Assembly (NCBI GenBank): GCA_001970855.1
Contig: LSSN01000428.1
Location: forward strand, 1-11,922
Length of the DNA: 11,922 nucleotides
Direction of reading: 5' to 3'
Origin: Smittium culicis
Taxonomy: Eukaryota; Kickxellomycota; Harpellomycetes; Harpellales; Legeriomycetaceae
Part shown: positions 1 through 8,288 of the stretch, piece by piece
How the letters are laid out: each line of letters starts with the position of its first letter
Numbering within the stretch: position 1 is the stretch's first letter
Translations under genes and position numbers: made by a program
The notes under the pieces: model-generated
What the model was told of the DNA's origin: nothing
Seen by the model: the letters and a program-made list of their open reading frames with translations, nothing else
Databases searched by the model: none

Positions 1-162
<162 letters not shown>

Positions 163-832
163 TCCTTGGATAATTTTTGGGGATTTAAGCTTTTCAGGAT
201 AAGTTAAAATTTGTAGAGCGCTAGAATTAGCCAAAATAAACCATAAAATAAATAAAGTTCGTCTTTGATAATTTATATAAACGATATATAGTGTACTCAA
301 TTCAAAAATTAGTTAGTTTATTATGATTTTCGGATTAGTATAAGCGTACTGGCGCTGGAAAGGGTTATGTAGTTGGTTGGTCAACTAAAATCTGTAAATA
401 GTTTAAGAGGTAACGTTGAGATGAAAAGATAATTTACCGAGCAATATCGGATAAACTTTTTTTTACAGTTTTTTTCGATAAGAACGTTTAATATTGAAAT
501 TTCGATTTATTGTATGTAAGTTTGGGTGGCTATGAGATGTTTTCAGATGAAATTGCATAGATAACAATTAACTATAAGCTTTTTGAAAGGTGATTTGTAT
601 TCTTTCTCAGGGACTAATTGATTTTATTCAATCAAGCTGGTTAATTTATCTGTTCAAAAAAGGCCATTCAATTGATAGATGGGCTGAGACTAGTAGCGTG
701 TAAAATAAGATGTAGTATGATAATAGCCAATAATATCGATATAATAAATAATTTACACGGAGATAATATGGTATAGTTGGATTTTTATTTGCTTTTTTCA
801 GGAACGGTAAATTTTGCAGGATCAAATTACAA
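163..832. other. AT-rich intergenic DNA, no gene seen
   Basis: No open frame of useful length, no tRNA-like B box and no splice-joined coding pattern was recognised on either strand. Short TA-rich palindromic words occur (around 276-291), as expected from base composition. This stretch separates the microsatellite from the transposon-like element. Confidence 0.6.
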
Positions 833-1028
833 TTAACCCTTTCACGGGCGGTAGACTATTTTTGACCTCGAAATATAGCCAATTGAGTTATATAAAAACA
901 CTTTAATTCCGAGGTCATTAGAATTATTGGTATTTTATAGTATATCAACAAATAAAAATTATAATTATAAATCATAAACGAATCAATAAATTGATTTTTT
1001 CAAAGAGTGTTGGACGGGAAAGGGTTAA
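833..1028. mobile_element. piggyBac-like MITE (188 bp) between TTAA duplications
   Basis: A TTAA at 833-836 and another at 1025-1028 flank a 188-bp segment (837-1024). The segment starts CCCTTTCACG and ends with the reverse complement of CCCTTTCCCG, so the terminal inverted repeats match at 9 of 10 positions. With the TTAA and two more flanking bases the perfect inverted match is 13 bp (831-843 against 1018-1030). Inside, TGACCTCG (863-870) pairs with CGAGGTCA (910-917), extendable to 11 of 12 bases. A second small hairpin, AATCAA/TTGATT, lies at 981-996. There is no coding capacity. TTAA target duplication with ends starting CCC is the hallmark of the piggyBac superfamily. The family assignment is therefore an inference from ends and target site only; no transposase is present in the window. 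Confidence 0.7.
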
Positions 1029-1130
1029 TTATTTTAGTAAAAATAATGTTCTTTGAAAATCTGTAGTAACGAATATAAAAGTCTTAAGAAATCAACTTTG
1101 GATTTTTGCCATCTAAAAGTAGTAGAGGTA

Positions 1131-1153
1131 TAAAGCAAAGGTGGTATAAGGTA
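1131..1153 (+). repeat. Imperfect 23-bp direct repeat, copy 1
   Basis: This 23-mer (TAAAGCAAAG then GTGGTATAAGGTA) recurs at 1821-1843 with 21 of 23 bases identical; both differences are G to A. Both copies are followed within about 20 bases by T-rich tracts. Function is unknown. It could be a dispersed-repeat remnant or a chance match in low-complexity DNA. Confidence 0.5.
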
Positions 1154-1484
1154 CGATTTTTTCTAACTTTTTTTTCTTCTTTTAAGAAGAATAGAGTGAC
1201 GAAACTAGATTAGCGTTTAAAATAATGCACGGTTATAAGATGTTTATTCAACATGTCGTTTAATACATAGCCATCATTCAATATTATAGTATATTAAGTT
1301 GATGTAAAATAGTGCCCAAAGACTGAATAGTTTATATGATATTTAATTGGCTAGGATTATCAACTTTAATATAGCGTCTGTCATCTGGGAAAAAAAGTGG
1401 AAAATGTCTTATAAAATTGGCAGAATTATGGGCAAGACTTAAAAATTTGGGAGCGATGATATAATTTAGCTCCAAACTTTAAAT

Positions 1485-2067
1485 ATGTTGACAAAAAGAA
1501 AAAATCTATGGAGGATCAATAAAACTGATTCAGATGCCTATTCTGTTATCAAATGGACATGCCTACTCGGTAAAACAGGGGGAGGGGTTCTTCATAGAAT
1601 ACCAAATTTGGAGTACTTGCTTTGCTAATGGGTTATTTGTGGTATTAAGGATATCTTCCCATTCGATTTATCCACTGCCAGAATGTTTCTTAGCTGAATA
1701 GTTTCATGCTTGGAAGATGCGTGACAGTTGATGTATACAGTCATCTTTAGAGGGGAGGTGTGAGGTTTAAAGGAAATATAGTGTTACTGGGAGAGAAAAG
1801 CGGATGGGGTGCTAGGAAAATAAAGCAAAAGTGGTATAAAGTATAGGAGATTCTTTTTTAGGAAGGGAACTTTATTTTACCTGGAAATGCTATTTGCTGG
1901 AATGGGCTAGATCAAATCGGAAGCTGAATGTGATGTTCTATCCGACTGTAATTTCTGTCGTATTAGAAATGAAGCTGGATATGATTGGCCCGGAATATTA
2001 TATACAAAAAGCTCCGTTCCTCAAAATAATCTCTAATTTACCAAATATTAATATTTATATACAATAA
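1485..2067 (+). other. Possible decayed coding remnant (raised G+C), unidentified
   Basis: From about 1540 to 2030, G+C is roughly 35-47% per 60-base line, against 30% or less just upstream (28% at 1321-1380). Two open stretches lie on the plus strand in different frames. One is 1485-1628, an ATG-initiated 47-residue frame containing WTCLLGKTGGG, which after a stop continues in the same frame with readable stretches (WVICGIKDIFPFDLSTARMF). The other is 1840-2067, 75 codons with no stop and no early ATG, containing YFTWKCYLLEWA. The minus strand also has a 39-codon ATG frame at 1744-1625. I recognise no family, and the interruptions would make any original gene non-functional. It might be a relic of a transposon or duplicated gene, or simply a less AT-rich spacer. 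Confidence that it was ever coding is low. Confidence 0.2.
1821..1843 (+). repeat. Imperfect 23-bp direct repeat, copy 2
   Basis: Second copy of the 23-mer at 1131-1153, in the same orientation, 690 bp downstream, with two G-to-A differences. It lies just upstream of the 75-codon open stretch at 1840-2067. Confidence 0.5.
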
Positions 2068-2331
2068 AAGAATAAAAAAGAAACAAAAAACTTGAAACTA
2101 AGGAGTATATCAGCCAGATTTCATCAACTTTTTATTCACACAGTATATACAATTTTTTATAAATTAGGTTCTGGTTTGATAAATTATGAAACCTAAATAA
2201 ATTCTTTAAGATGTATAAAACGGTGCACATACATCGTCTAATTGCCTGATAAATTTGTATTTTAAAGCTTATCGTTATTCTTAAATCTTTTACATATTAT
2301 ATTTAGTCACATCCACTTTACTTTATTGAAA

Positions 2332-3659
2332 ATGGGCTCCACAGAACCAGAAAGCGTTAAGCGTTTCAGAGAATATTTGAAAATAGAATCTGTTCATCCT
2401 AATCCCGATTATTATGGAGTTTCAAAATTTTTGGTCGAACAAGCAAACGATATGGGATTGTCATATCAGATAGTCGAGGTAAATTTCTTTTTAATATATT
2501 AGTTCAAAAAAAAAAAAAACAATTATTTTCTCGCACAATTATCAGTCAATCAGAGTATAATAGGCTATAAATATGTATTTTTCATTAGCCTGTCAAAGGG
2601 AAACCAATAATTGTATTGAAACTGGAAGGTTCAGACCCATCACTAAAATCAATCATTCTCAATTCACACACAGATGTTGTGCCTGTATACAGAGAGAAAT
2701 GGAATTATGAACCATTTGGCGCTGAAAGAGTTATGACCGAAGACGGAAAAGACTACAAGATCTATGCACGAGGATCTCAAGACATGAAAGTGACTGGAAG
2801 CAGCTATCTGGAGGCATTTAGAAGAATAAAAGCATCTGGTGTTGTTCTAAAGAGAAATGTATATGCAATGTTTGTACCTGACGAAGAAATTGGCGGTAAA
2901 GACGGTATGGGCGAATTTGTTAAAACCCAAGAGTTTAAAGATATGAATGCTGGATTTGACGTTGATGAAGGTGTTCCTTCATTCAATGACATGACCTTTA
3001 CCTTTTACCAAGAACGTACATTATGCTGGGTAAAATTCACTGCGCACGGAAACACCGGCCATGGAAGTCAGTTCATTGAAGGCACAGCAATCGAAAAGCT
3101 TCTCCCTGTCATCAACGAGCTGACTTCATTCAGAGATAAAGAGCTTACTTCGCTTAAAACAGAATTCTCTACCTCGCAAATGTTGAACCAAGGCAGATTC
3201 ACCTCTGTCAACTTGACTCAACTAGACGGCGGTAAACAACCAAACGTCGTTCCCGCAACTTACTCCGCCGTCTTCGACATAAGAATTTCTCCATACAGAA
3301 ACTTGGCTGAATTCTACGCATACTTGGAAAACTTGGCCAGCTCAAACGGCGTAGAGATCGAATATATCAACAGAGACACCGAGAGCTCCACTACATCGTT
3401 CGAGGATTCCGACCCGCTACACAACGCCTTCCAATCAGTTGCAAAAAGAAACGGCATCAAACTAAATCCTATGATCATGCCCGGAATCACCGATGCGCGG
3501 TACGTACGCGCCGCTGGCATTCCCGCCGTAGGCATCAACCCAATGCTGTTCCACAAACTGCTTGCCCATGACCACGACGAGTTCGTATTTGAATCCCAGT
3601 TCATCCGCGCCATTGATTTCTACATTGACTTGATCACTGAAATGGCAAATGCCGTCTAA
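2332..3659 (+). CDS. ACY1: Aminoacylase-1 (N-acyl-L-amino-acid amidohydrolase), M20 metallopeptidase, two exons
   Basis: Exons 2332-2478 and 2589-3659 join in phase to give 405 residues; the mammalian enzyme has about 408. The enzyme hydrolyses N-acyl amino acids to free amino acids in the cytosol, using two zinc ions. The signature residues are all visible: SHTDVVPV with metal ligand H76 and D78; RGSQDMK with bridging D114; VPDEEIGG with catalytic E148 and ligand E149; DVDEG with ligand E176; TGHGSQF with H207 in the dimerisation/lid domain; and LLAHDHDE with ligand H378. GGKQPNVVPAT and the MPGITDARYVRA segment also match the family. The ATG at 2332 is chosen because exon 1 reads as the family's N-terminus (RFREYLKIESVHPNPDYY), followed by an intron at a plausible boundary. 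Exon 2 alone has no ATG at its beginning, so calling it from an internal TTG would lose 58 residues. G+C rises strongly toward the 3' end. No signal peptide is seen. Confidence 0.95.
2479..2588 (+). other. Intron 1 of the aminoacylase gene (110 nt, phase 0)
   Basis: The 5' splice site is GAG|GTAAAT and the 3' splice site is TTCATTAG|CCT. The intron includes a run of A near 2506-2519 and contains in-frame stops. Removing it joins the residues QIVE to PVKGKP without changing frame and restores the expected length and N-terminal domain of the M20 family. Confidence 0.9.
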
Positions 3660-4590
3660 TCACTTTCGCCTATCAAGGGCTCCACTCATTTCACATACTT
3701 TTTTTTTTTTTTTTTTTTTTTTTTTACTCATAGTAGCTACTTTTAATCAGCACATTATAGCGCATTTTACCTTCACTCTATATATACTTTACAGATATCG
3801 GAGATTTCCTAAATAAATTCCCAAGTTTAAAGCTACATGCTGTTTGCAGCTAATTCTCCATATAGACACACCGAGCCAAACTTGACTTTTTTCAGCTATA
3901 GTCAAAAGTTGCAATATCACTTGATATTTCCGCCAATTTGTGTGGTATAATAATCATCAGTACAGTATATTAATATTAAGACCAACATGTTCTATGAGTA
4001 GATTTGTGACAGAATATATACTCGAGTTTACACATTCAAAATAGAATAATTATAAAAATTCCTGATGAATAGCTCTACTAGCCAGCCTAAGTAAATGAGT
4101 CAAATAGACACTATCGTTAAAATCTAAAGTTTCACATCCTTATCATTAAAAATTTTTTTTTTTCATAATCTATAAAAAGCTAAGCTTTTTTCATATGCAA
4201 TATAAAAATTAATTTTATGATTTTTTTTTTAAAGAGAAGCTTTAATTAATAAAAAAAGATTATGCAAATATTTGCCAGATTAAAAATAAAAAATAAAAAA
4301 AAGCGGCGCCATTAATATTTTTTATTATTTTTTAGGTGGAAAATCCTGATAGCTAAAAAAAGTAAAAAAAAAAAAAATTCGGATTAAAGTTATTACTAAT
4401 TTAGATATATTCTTTCTCTTAAGATTGCAAAAGAAGCAGAAATTATAAAACCAAAATATCGTCTTTTTTATTACCTTTTAGCTGCGACTTTCTTTACACG
4501 CAGTACTAATTTATAACATACACCCCCTCCTCTAAGCTATACAATTTTTAACTCTAAAATAAAACAATCATTAATTAAATACGGTGAATA
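3660..4590. other. Intergenic region, A/T-run rich; aminoacylase 3' flank and GT25-like promoter
   Basis: No gene is supported in these 931 bases. An AATAAA at 3812-3817 is a candidate polyadenylation signal about 150 bases past the aminoacylase stop. Between about 4150 and 4380 there are alternating long A and T runs and a short palindrome, AAAAAGCT-A-AGCTTTTT (4174-4190). Just before the next gene a pyrimidine-rich stretch (CACCCCCTCCTCT, about 4521-4533) lies in the likely core promoter or leader. These elements are suggestive only. Confidence 0.5.
3699..3725 (+). repeat. Poly(T) tract, 27 T
   Basis: An uninterrupted run of 27 T lies 40 bases downstream of the aminoacylase stop codon. It may act as a nucleosome-excluding poly(dA:dT) tract near the 3' end. 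Read from the other strand, it could be the poly(A) relic of a retroposed insert, but no target-site duplication or insert was recognised. Confidence 0.95.
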
Positions 4591-5721
4591 ATGGGAATCA
4601 GACACAGGAGAATGGTTAGGCCAAGACCTATTATCGGCGCATTGATCTCTGGCTTTATATTAACTACAACATTCTTAGTAATCTACATTTTCTTAAGTCG
4701 ACAAGCAATTATAGTGCCATCAAATCACACTTTCCAAAGTCTTACCAACGAACAGAAAAAGGAAGTGATCGAAAGGCTGGACCGAGAATTAGGAAGAGAA
4801 AATTACAACATTCACGTCCCTCGATCGCTCGAAGGAATAGCCGAGTTCATGAGGATATTCGATTATAACTTCAATTCCAAGCGAAAAATCGAAAACAAGA
4901 AAAGCGTTGACAAGTTATATGACAGCGTGAGCAACAATAAAGACGAGCTGGAGGTGCCTGCTGAAAAAGCCTATGTCGACCCAACAACACGCAAATCAAC
5001 TATTGGCTTTTCAAGAATATACGTCATAGCACAGCAAGATAAAAAGAAGCAGAGGAAGTACCTTCAGCAGTTTGCCAACCAGAACAAACTAACGTTCGAC
5101 TTCGTGCGAGTTTTTAAAGGCAGCAAAGAGCAAGGCGCGAGTGCTGATGAGAAGGAGAAGCTAGCAATGGCGAATTCTCTAGCGACTCACGTGATGGTAT
5201 GGCAGCAAATCGTTGACAGCTACCATGGAGATAGCGATGGGTTCCTAGTACTGTCCGACGATTCAGTGCTCGATTACAATTTTGTCAGCTCTGGAAAATG
5301 GAAAAGTATGGCGACCCAGGTGTTTGGCAGCAATGCTGAGCACAATAAATCAGCGAGAAAAAGCCCAATTAGCGGACCTGCCACCGACTCCAAAAAAGCT
5401 TCGCTCAGCCCAAATCTATGGTCGCTCATCCTCTTCTCAAACGACCCTACCCTGGCCAATGACCCTAGCTACAAATCAGCCGCATCGCCTAAAATCCTCG
5501 ATTTTGCCTCCATCAGCATTGACTCGCCCCCAATTTCGTCCGCCCTCGCCAAAATACCAACTTACGCAATCAGTATCTCTGGCGCAAGAGCCCTCCTCGC
5601 CTTGCACGATTCGCAGCAAACCAACGAATTCGCTAGTTTAGACCAACTAATCAATTACGCCATTAAAGACAGCTTCATTTCCCCCTCTATTCTCATCAGC
5701 GATTTCGTCAAAAATTCCTAG
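4591..5721 (+). CDS. Type II membrane protein with glycosyltransferase family 25-like domain
   Basis: 376 residues, no intron. The basic N-terminus (GIRHRRMVRPRP) precedes one membrane segment at about 14-36, giving the type II topology of Golgi/ER glycosyltransferases, with a stem region to about 135. The C-terminal part follows the GT25 (LPS/procollagen galactosyltransferase-like) pattern in order: SRIYVIAQQDKKKQRKYLQQ (141-160) and FDFVRVFKG (169-177), like the family's opening strand and helix; ATHVMVWQQIV (198-208); GFLVLSDDSVLDYNF (217-231), equivalent to the L-E-D-D core; then PTYAISISGARALLAL (323-338) and SLDQLINYAI (349-358), like the family's late 'Y-x-I-S-x-x-G-A' and 'D' segments. 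The expected glutamate of EDD is a serine (S222). Possible N-glycosylation sites are N45 and N252. There is no KDEL-type tail. Donor, acceptor and activity are not inferable. The family call rests on motif order and is fairly likely, not certain. Confidence 0.65.
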   Translation: MGIRHRRMVRPRPIIGALISGFILTTTFLVIYIFLSRQAIIVPSNHTFQSLTNEQKKEVIERLDRELGRENYNIHVPRSLEGIAEFMRIFDYNFNSKRKIENKKSVDKLYDSVSNNKDELEVPAEKAYVDPTTRKSTIGFSRIYVIAQQDKKKQRKYLQQFANQNKLTFDFVRVFKGSKEQGASADEKEKLAMANSLATHVMVWQQIVDSYHGDSDGFLVLSDDSVLDYNFVSSGKWKSMATQVFGSNAEHNKSARKSPISGPATDSKKASLSPNLWSLILFSNDPTLANDPSYKSAASPKILDFASISIDSPPISSALAKIPTYAISISGARALLALHDSQQTNEFASLDQLINYAIKDSFISPSILISDFVKNS

Positions 5722-6378
5722 TCCATTCCTCTATTACCCACAAACACAAACACACACAATATATACACTATTCTAGTCTCTCCTCCCCCTTTGCCACCTC
5801 CTATTTTTATTTTATTATACCGACCCATCTACTTTGATCACTTAAAAACAGGAATTTTGTCTCCTTTTTTTCAACTTGATATGTTTACACTTGTATTTTA
5901 TTATTTCTCGTAAAATTTGAATTTTTTCTTTTTTTTCTGTTTTATAAGTTTCTCTTGTTTTTATTCTCAAAAAATAAAATAAAATAAAAAATGAAATGCA
6001 AATCATCTCCATTTTGTCGATGATCAAGTACGCCATCAAAGTGATTGCCCTCGATATTTTCATCCGCTAATTGTTAAAAAAAAAAAAACTTGCTATTTTT
6101 CTAGTTGATTTTGCACTGCATCTAAACCAGATTACTAAAAAAAAATTACTATAAAATTAAAAAGATTAGTAATTAAACCAGTTTCAAATTTATCTGTCTG
6201 CCCAATTCAAGTTAACATAAAAACAAATAAACTAATCATTATTATTTTTTTTCATACATATAGAATTTTTTTTATTACATAAGGGTGATTATAAAAAAGA
6301 ATTTTATTACTATATTTATATTTTTTTTTTGTAAAAGATTATATAATTAAATTATTATTGTGGCAATTTTTTTTTTGT
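5722..6378. other. Convergent intergenic gap between the GT25-like and MPP-alpha genes
   Basis: This holds the 3' ends of two converging genes. After the GT25-like stop come a CA-rich stretch, a TATA-like AATATATAC (about 5758-5768) and a CT-rich tract (5777-5803). An AATAAA on the minus strand (6308-6303) is a candidate polyadenylation signal for the MPP-alpha gene, 71 bases past its stop. Most of the rest is A or T runs, except the G+C island at 5996-6070 described separately. Confidence 0.5.
5996..6070 (+). CDS. Possible 24-residue microprotein in a G+C island, unidentified
   Basis: A 75-base frame (ATG at 5996, TAA at 6068) encodes 24 residues including LSMIKYAIKVIALDIFIR, a hydrophobic segment with spaced lysines. 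Its codons mostly end in C or G (ATC five times, TCC, TAC, GCC twice, CTC, TTC, CGC), like the conserved genes here, and G+C is about 43% against roughly 20% on both sides. An in-frame stop precedes the ATG. A CT-rich, TATA-containing stretch 200-240 bases upstream could be a promoter. The opposite strand also has an ATG frame starting inside the island (6063 downward, 73 codons), but it soon becomes low-complexity. The island might instead be a last exon, a pseudogene scrap or a small RNA. No family is recognised. Confidence 0.25.
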   Translation: MQIISILSMIKYAIKVIALDIFIR

Positions 6379-8269
6379 CTATTGAGTAGGAATTTTGATG
6401 CCGTGATAGCTAAGCATGTTATACGAGAATTTTTGTAGCCCTTCAACTTTTCCAGATGCTAGCATTGTGACAGGCGACTTCAGCAAGTCAGAAGCTGCAC
6501 TGGCAAGGTCATCAGCTGTTATCAAGTCAATATTAGAGGCAACATGCTCAGCGGTGTTTTTAAATCCCAAAACTTGGATTTGGCGGCCTAAATCTTCTAG
6601 CTGAACAATCCTGCTTTCCATGTTCATCAATAGACTGCTCTTAAGCATGTTTTTGGCTCTATTCACTTCTTCGTCGGTTAGGACTTTAGACTGCAGAAGA
6701 CCGATATTTCTCATCGCATTTGATTTCAGGTTGGCTGGTTGGCTGGATTTAGAGCTAGATTTGCTGTTTGCAACAACCAGGATTTCTCGGATACAAGTTT
6801 CAAGCATTTGGTGTTCAGAGCCTTTTCTGCAGCTTGCAGAGATCCCAAAAACTCCAGAATCAGTGTAGCAGTTGTGGAAAGCCAGGCACGATTCGACCCA
6901 GGCGTACTGATTAAGAACCCTCGTGTACAATCGACTGTACATGCCCTTTCCAGGCCCACCGGCAGAAAATGAACCACCTCCACCGAGCAGCATTTGCAGT
7001 GCAGCGTATGCATAGAGTTTCTTTTCATCTCTAACACCAACAGATTCAAATCCGATTTGTAAGTTGGTGAATTCAGCCTCGTCATTTTGTATAAACTCGA
7101 TACCGCCCGTATAATTTGATTTCTCAAAAGATTTTTTAAACAGATCGGTCTCGGATTCGATAATTTCATCTGAGCTCAAACCAAGGCTTTTACTAAACCC
7201 GCTGAAAAAGCCGCCTGCTTCCTTTTCTTTTTTTTTCTTGGTGATGAGGTCAGGTTCAGGAGTTTGGTCATTGGTAGACGGCACAAATTTAGGCAAGGAA
7301 TCGAAACCGGCTTGCTTGCACAAATCGACCAGTTTTTGGTGATCAACGCCAATAGCAGCAATAACAACGCGGTCAGGGCTAAACCACATATTATGGTACG
7401 CTTTCAGTTTTTCAGAATCGATTAGTTCCAGCTGTGATTCAGGGCAGAGCAATGGGTTTCCAAGAGTGTTGCCTTTATAAGCTAGCTCGTGAAATAGCTC
7501 GTTTAGATAAATGTCTGGTTTCGAGGATATGTCAGCAAGTTCCCAAGGGATACCTTCTTTGACTTGGGTAATTTCATTGCTATCGAATTTTGGTCTAAAA
7601 ACGACCTCACCGAGCAAAGAAACTGTTTCTTTAACCGATTCAGAGAATACTGCAGCTTGGTACATGATACATTCTCTCGATGCAAAGCAGCTGATATTCC
7701 CGCCGAGGGATTCGATGCTTTCAGAATTCTGTTCTGAAGTCTTGTTTTGAGTAGTTTTAAAACTTAATCGATCAATCAAATGTGAAAAGCCATAAGTGCT
7801 TGGGGATTCGTAACGCGAGCCAGCATCAACATAAAAACCAATCGCAGCGAAATGGCCAGGCTTGTTTTCACTGACGATTTTTAGTCCGTTACTAAAAGTA
7901 GTTACTTCTGAAGTTTCAGGATTTGCTAAAGAGCTGTACGAATTATTAAGCTTACCTAGCGAGTCCTAGGATGAATTGAAAAAAATTTAATATTATCATT
8001 GATCGATATATATAAAATCATTATATCTTTTTAATAAGTGTTTTTAGTTAATGATGATAATAAAGAATAAAAATCACTTGAGTGTTTACATTTATAGCGT
8101 AGCTCTTAAAATTGAGCCTTTGAGGCTGTGGCAGAGTTTTTCTTGGCGTATTTAGATTTTTGTTGAGGATCGTGGATACATTAGATATGGATCTTTTGAT
8201 TAAATTTTCAGTTGGTGAATGAAATCTAACAAATCGGCTCGCCTTCGAGGCTATTCTCAAGCTATTCAT
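6379..8269 (-). CDS. MAS2: Mitochondrial processing peptidase alpha subunit, two exons
   Basis: Exons 8269-8090 and 7965-6379 give about 588 residues. MPP-alpha binds presequences and presents them to the catalytic beta subunit in the matrix. Exon 1 (60 residues) is a typical targeting presequence, rich in R, K and S, with no acidic residue before E21 (NSLRIASKASRFVRFHS). Exon 2 starts the M16 fold with SNGLKIVSENKPGHFAAIGF. At the site of the beta-subunit zinc motif HxxEH it has H122-LI-D125-R126, the inactivated form expected of alpha. The alpha-specific glycine-rich loop GGGGSFSAGGPGKGMYSRLY (388-407) is perfect. ESLGGNISCFASRE and the C-terminal M16 domain follow. A lysine-rich insert at about 296-347 lengthens it relative to yeast Mas2 (about 480). 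The true reading does not begin near 7779, where an internal leucine follows SH. The ATG at 8269 is the presequence start. Confidence 0.93.
7966..8089 (-). other. Intron 1 of the MPP-alpha gene (124 nt, phase 0)
   Basis: On the minus strand the donor is AAT|GTAAAC (first intron base 8089) and the acceptor is ATCCTAG|GAC (last intron base 7966). The donor resembles the GTAAAT of the aminoacylase intron. A second in-phase donor, CAA|GTGATT at 8077, would give a 112-nt intron and add four residues (VNTQ). Either choice joins exon 1 to the DSLGKLNN start of exon 2 without a frame change. A branch-like TTAACTAA occurs at 8051-8044 but is rather far from the acceptor. Confidence 0.8.
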
Positions 8270-8274
8270 GATTG

Positions 8275-8288
8275 TATATATATATATA
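8275..8288. repeat. (TA)7 dinucleotide run at the MPP-alpha start
   Basis: Seven TA units lie 5 bases upstream of the MPP-alpha start codon. The position is too close to the ATG for an ordinary TATA box, so it is probably part of the 5' leader. Confidence 0.8.

Larger units (their letters stand above)
1029..2331. other. Intergenic region upstream of the aminoacylase gene
   Basis: Apart from the direct repeats and the possible remnant listed separately, this 1.3-kb spacer shows no supported gene. The last 250 bases (2080-2331), with many short TATA-like words, must contain the promoter and 5' leader of the aminoacylase gene. No single element can be singled out. Confidence 0.5.

Noticed and set aside
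3314..3613. 99-codon minus-strand frame opposite aminoacylase exon 2
   Set aside because: It is antisense to the G+C-rich, motif-bearing 3' part of the aminoacylase gene. Openness on the opposite strand follows from that codon usage, and the product has no recognisable features.
2616..3659. Aminoacylase starting at an internal TTG (347 residues)
   Set aside because: The TTG codes an internal leucine. Adding the spliced upstream exon from 2332 restores the M20 N-terminus and the normal length of about 405.
4174..4190. AAAAAGCT-A-AGCTTTTT palindrome as a transcription terminator
   Set aside because: It looks like a bacterial hairpin plus T-run, but the single central base leaves no loop. The genes are eukaryotic, and it lies about 500 bases past the nearest stop in A/T-run DNA where such words arise by chance.
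5282..5641. 119-codon plus-strand frame overlapping the GT25-like gene
   Set aside because: It lies entirely inside the GT25-like frame, shifted by one base. The composition and family motifs support the other frame, and this product is a proline/serine-rich string without recognisable motifs. The openness is explained by the C-rich codons of the real frame.
5842..6063. 73-codon minus-strand frame in the convergent gap
   Set aside because: Only its first 20 or so codons lie in the G+C island; the rest is lysine-, isoleucine- and phenylalanine-rich translation of A and T runs. It ends within AT-rich spacer, so a real protein is unlikely, although a small RNA or peptide from the island is not excluded.
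6726..7169. 147-codon minus-strand frame overlapping MPP-alpha
   Set aside because: It is out of frame with the glycine-rich loop and the M16 domain, has no family features, and is fully covered by the MPP-alpha coding exon.
8048..8269. Stand-alone 73-residue minus-strand protein
   Set aside because: Its first 60 codons are MPP-alpha exon 1 (mitochondrial presequence). The remaining codons to the stop are intron, so it is not a separate gene.
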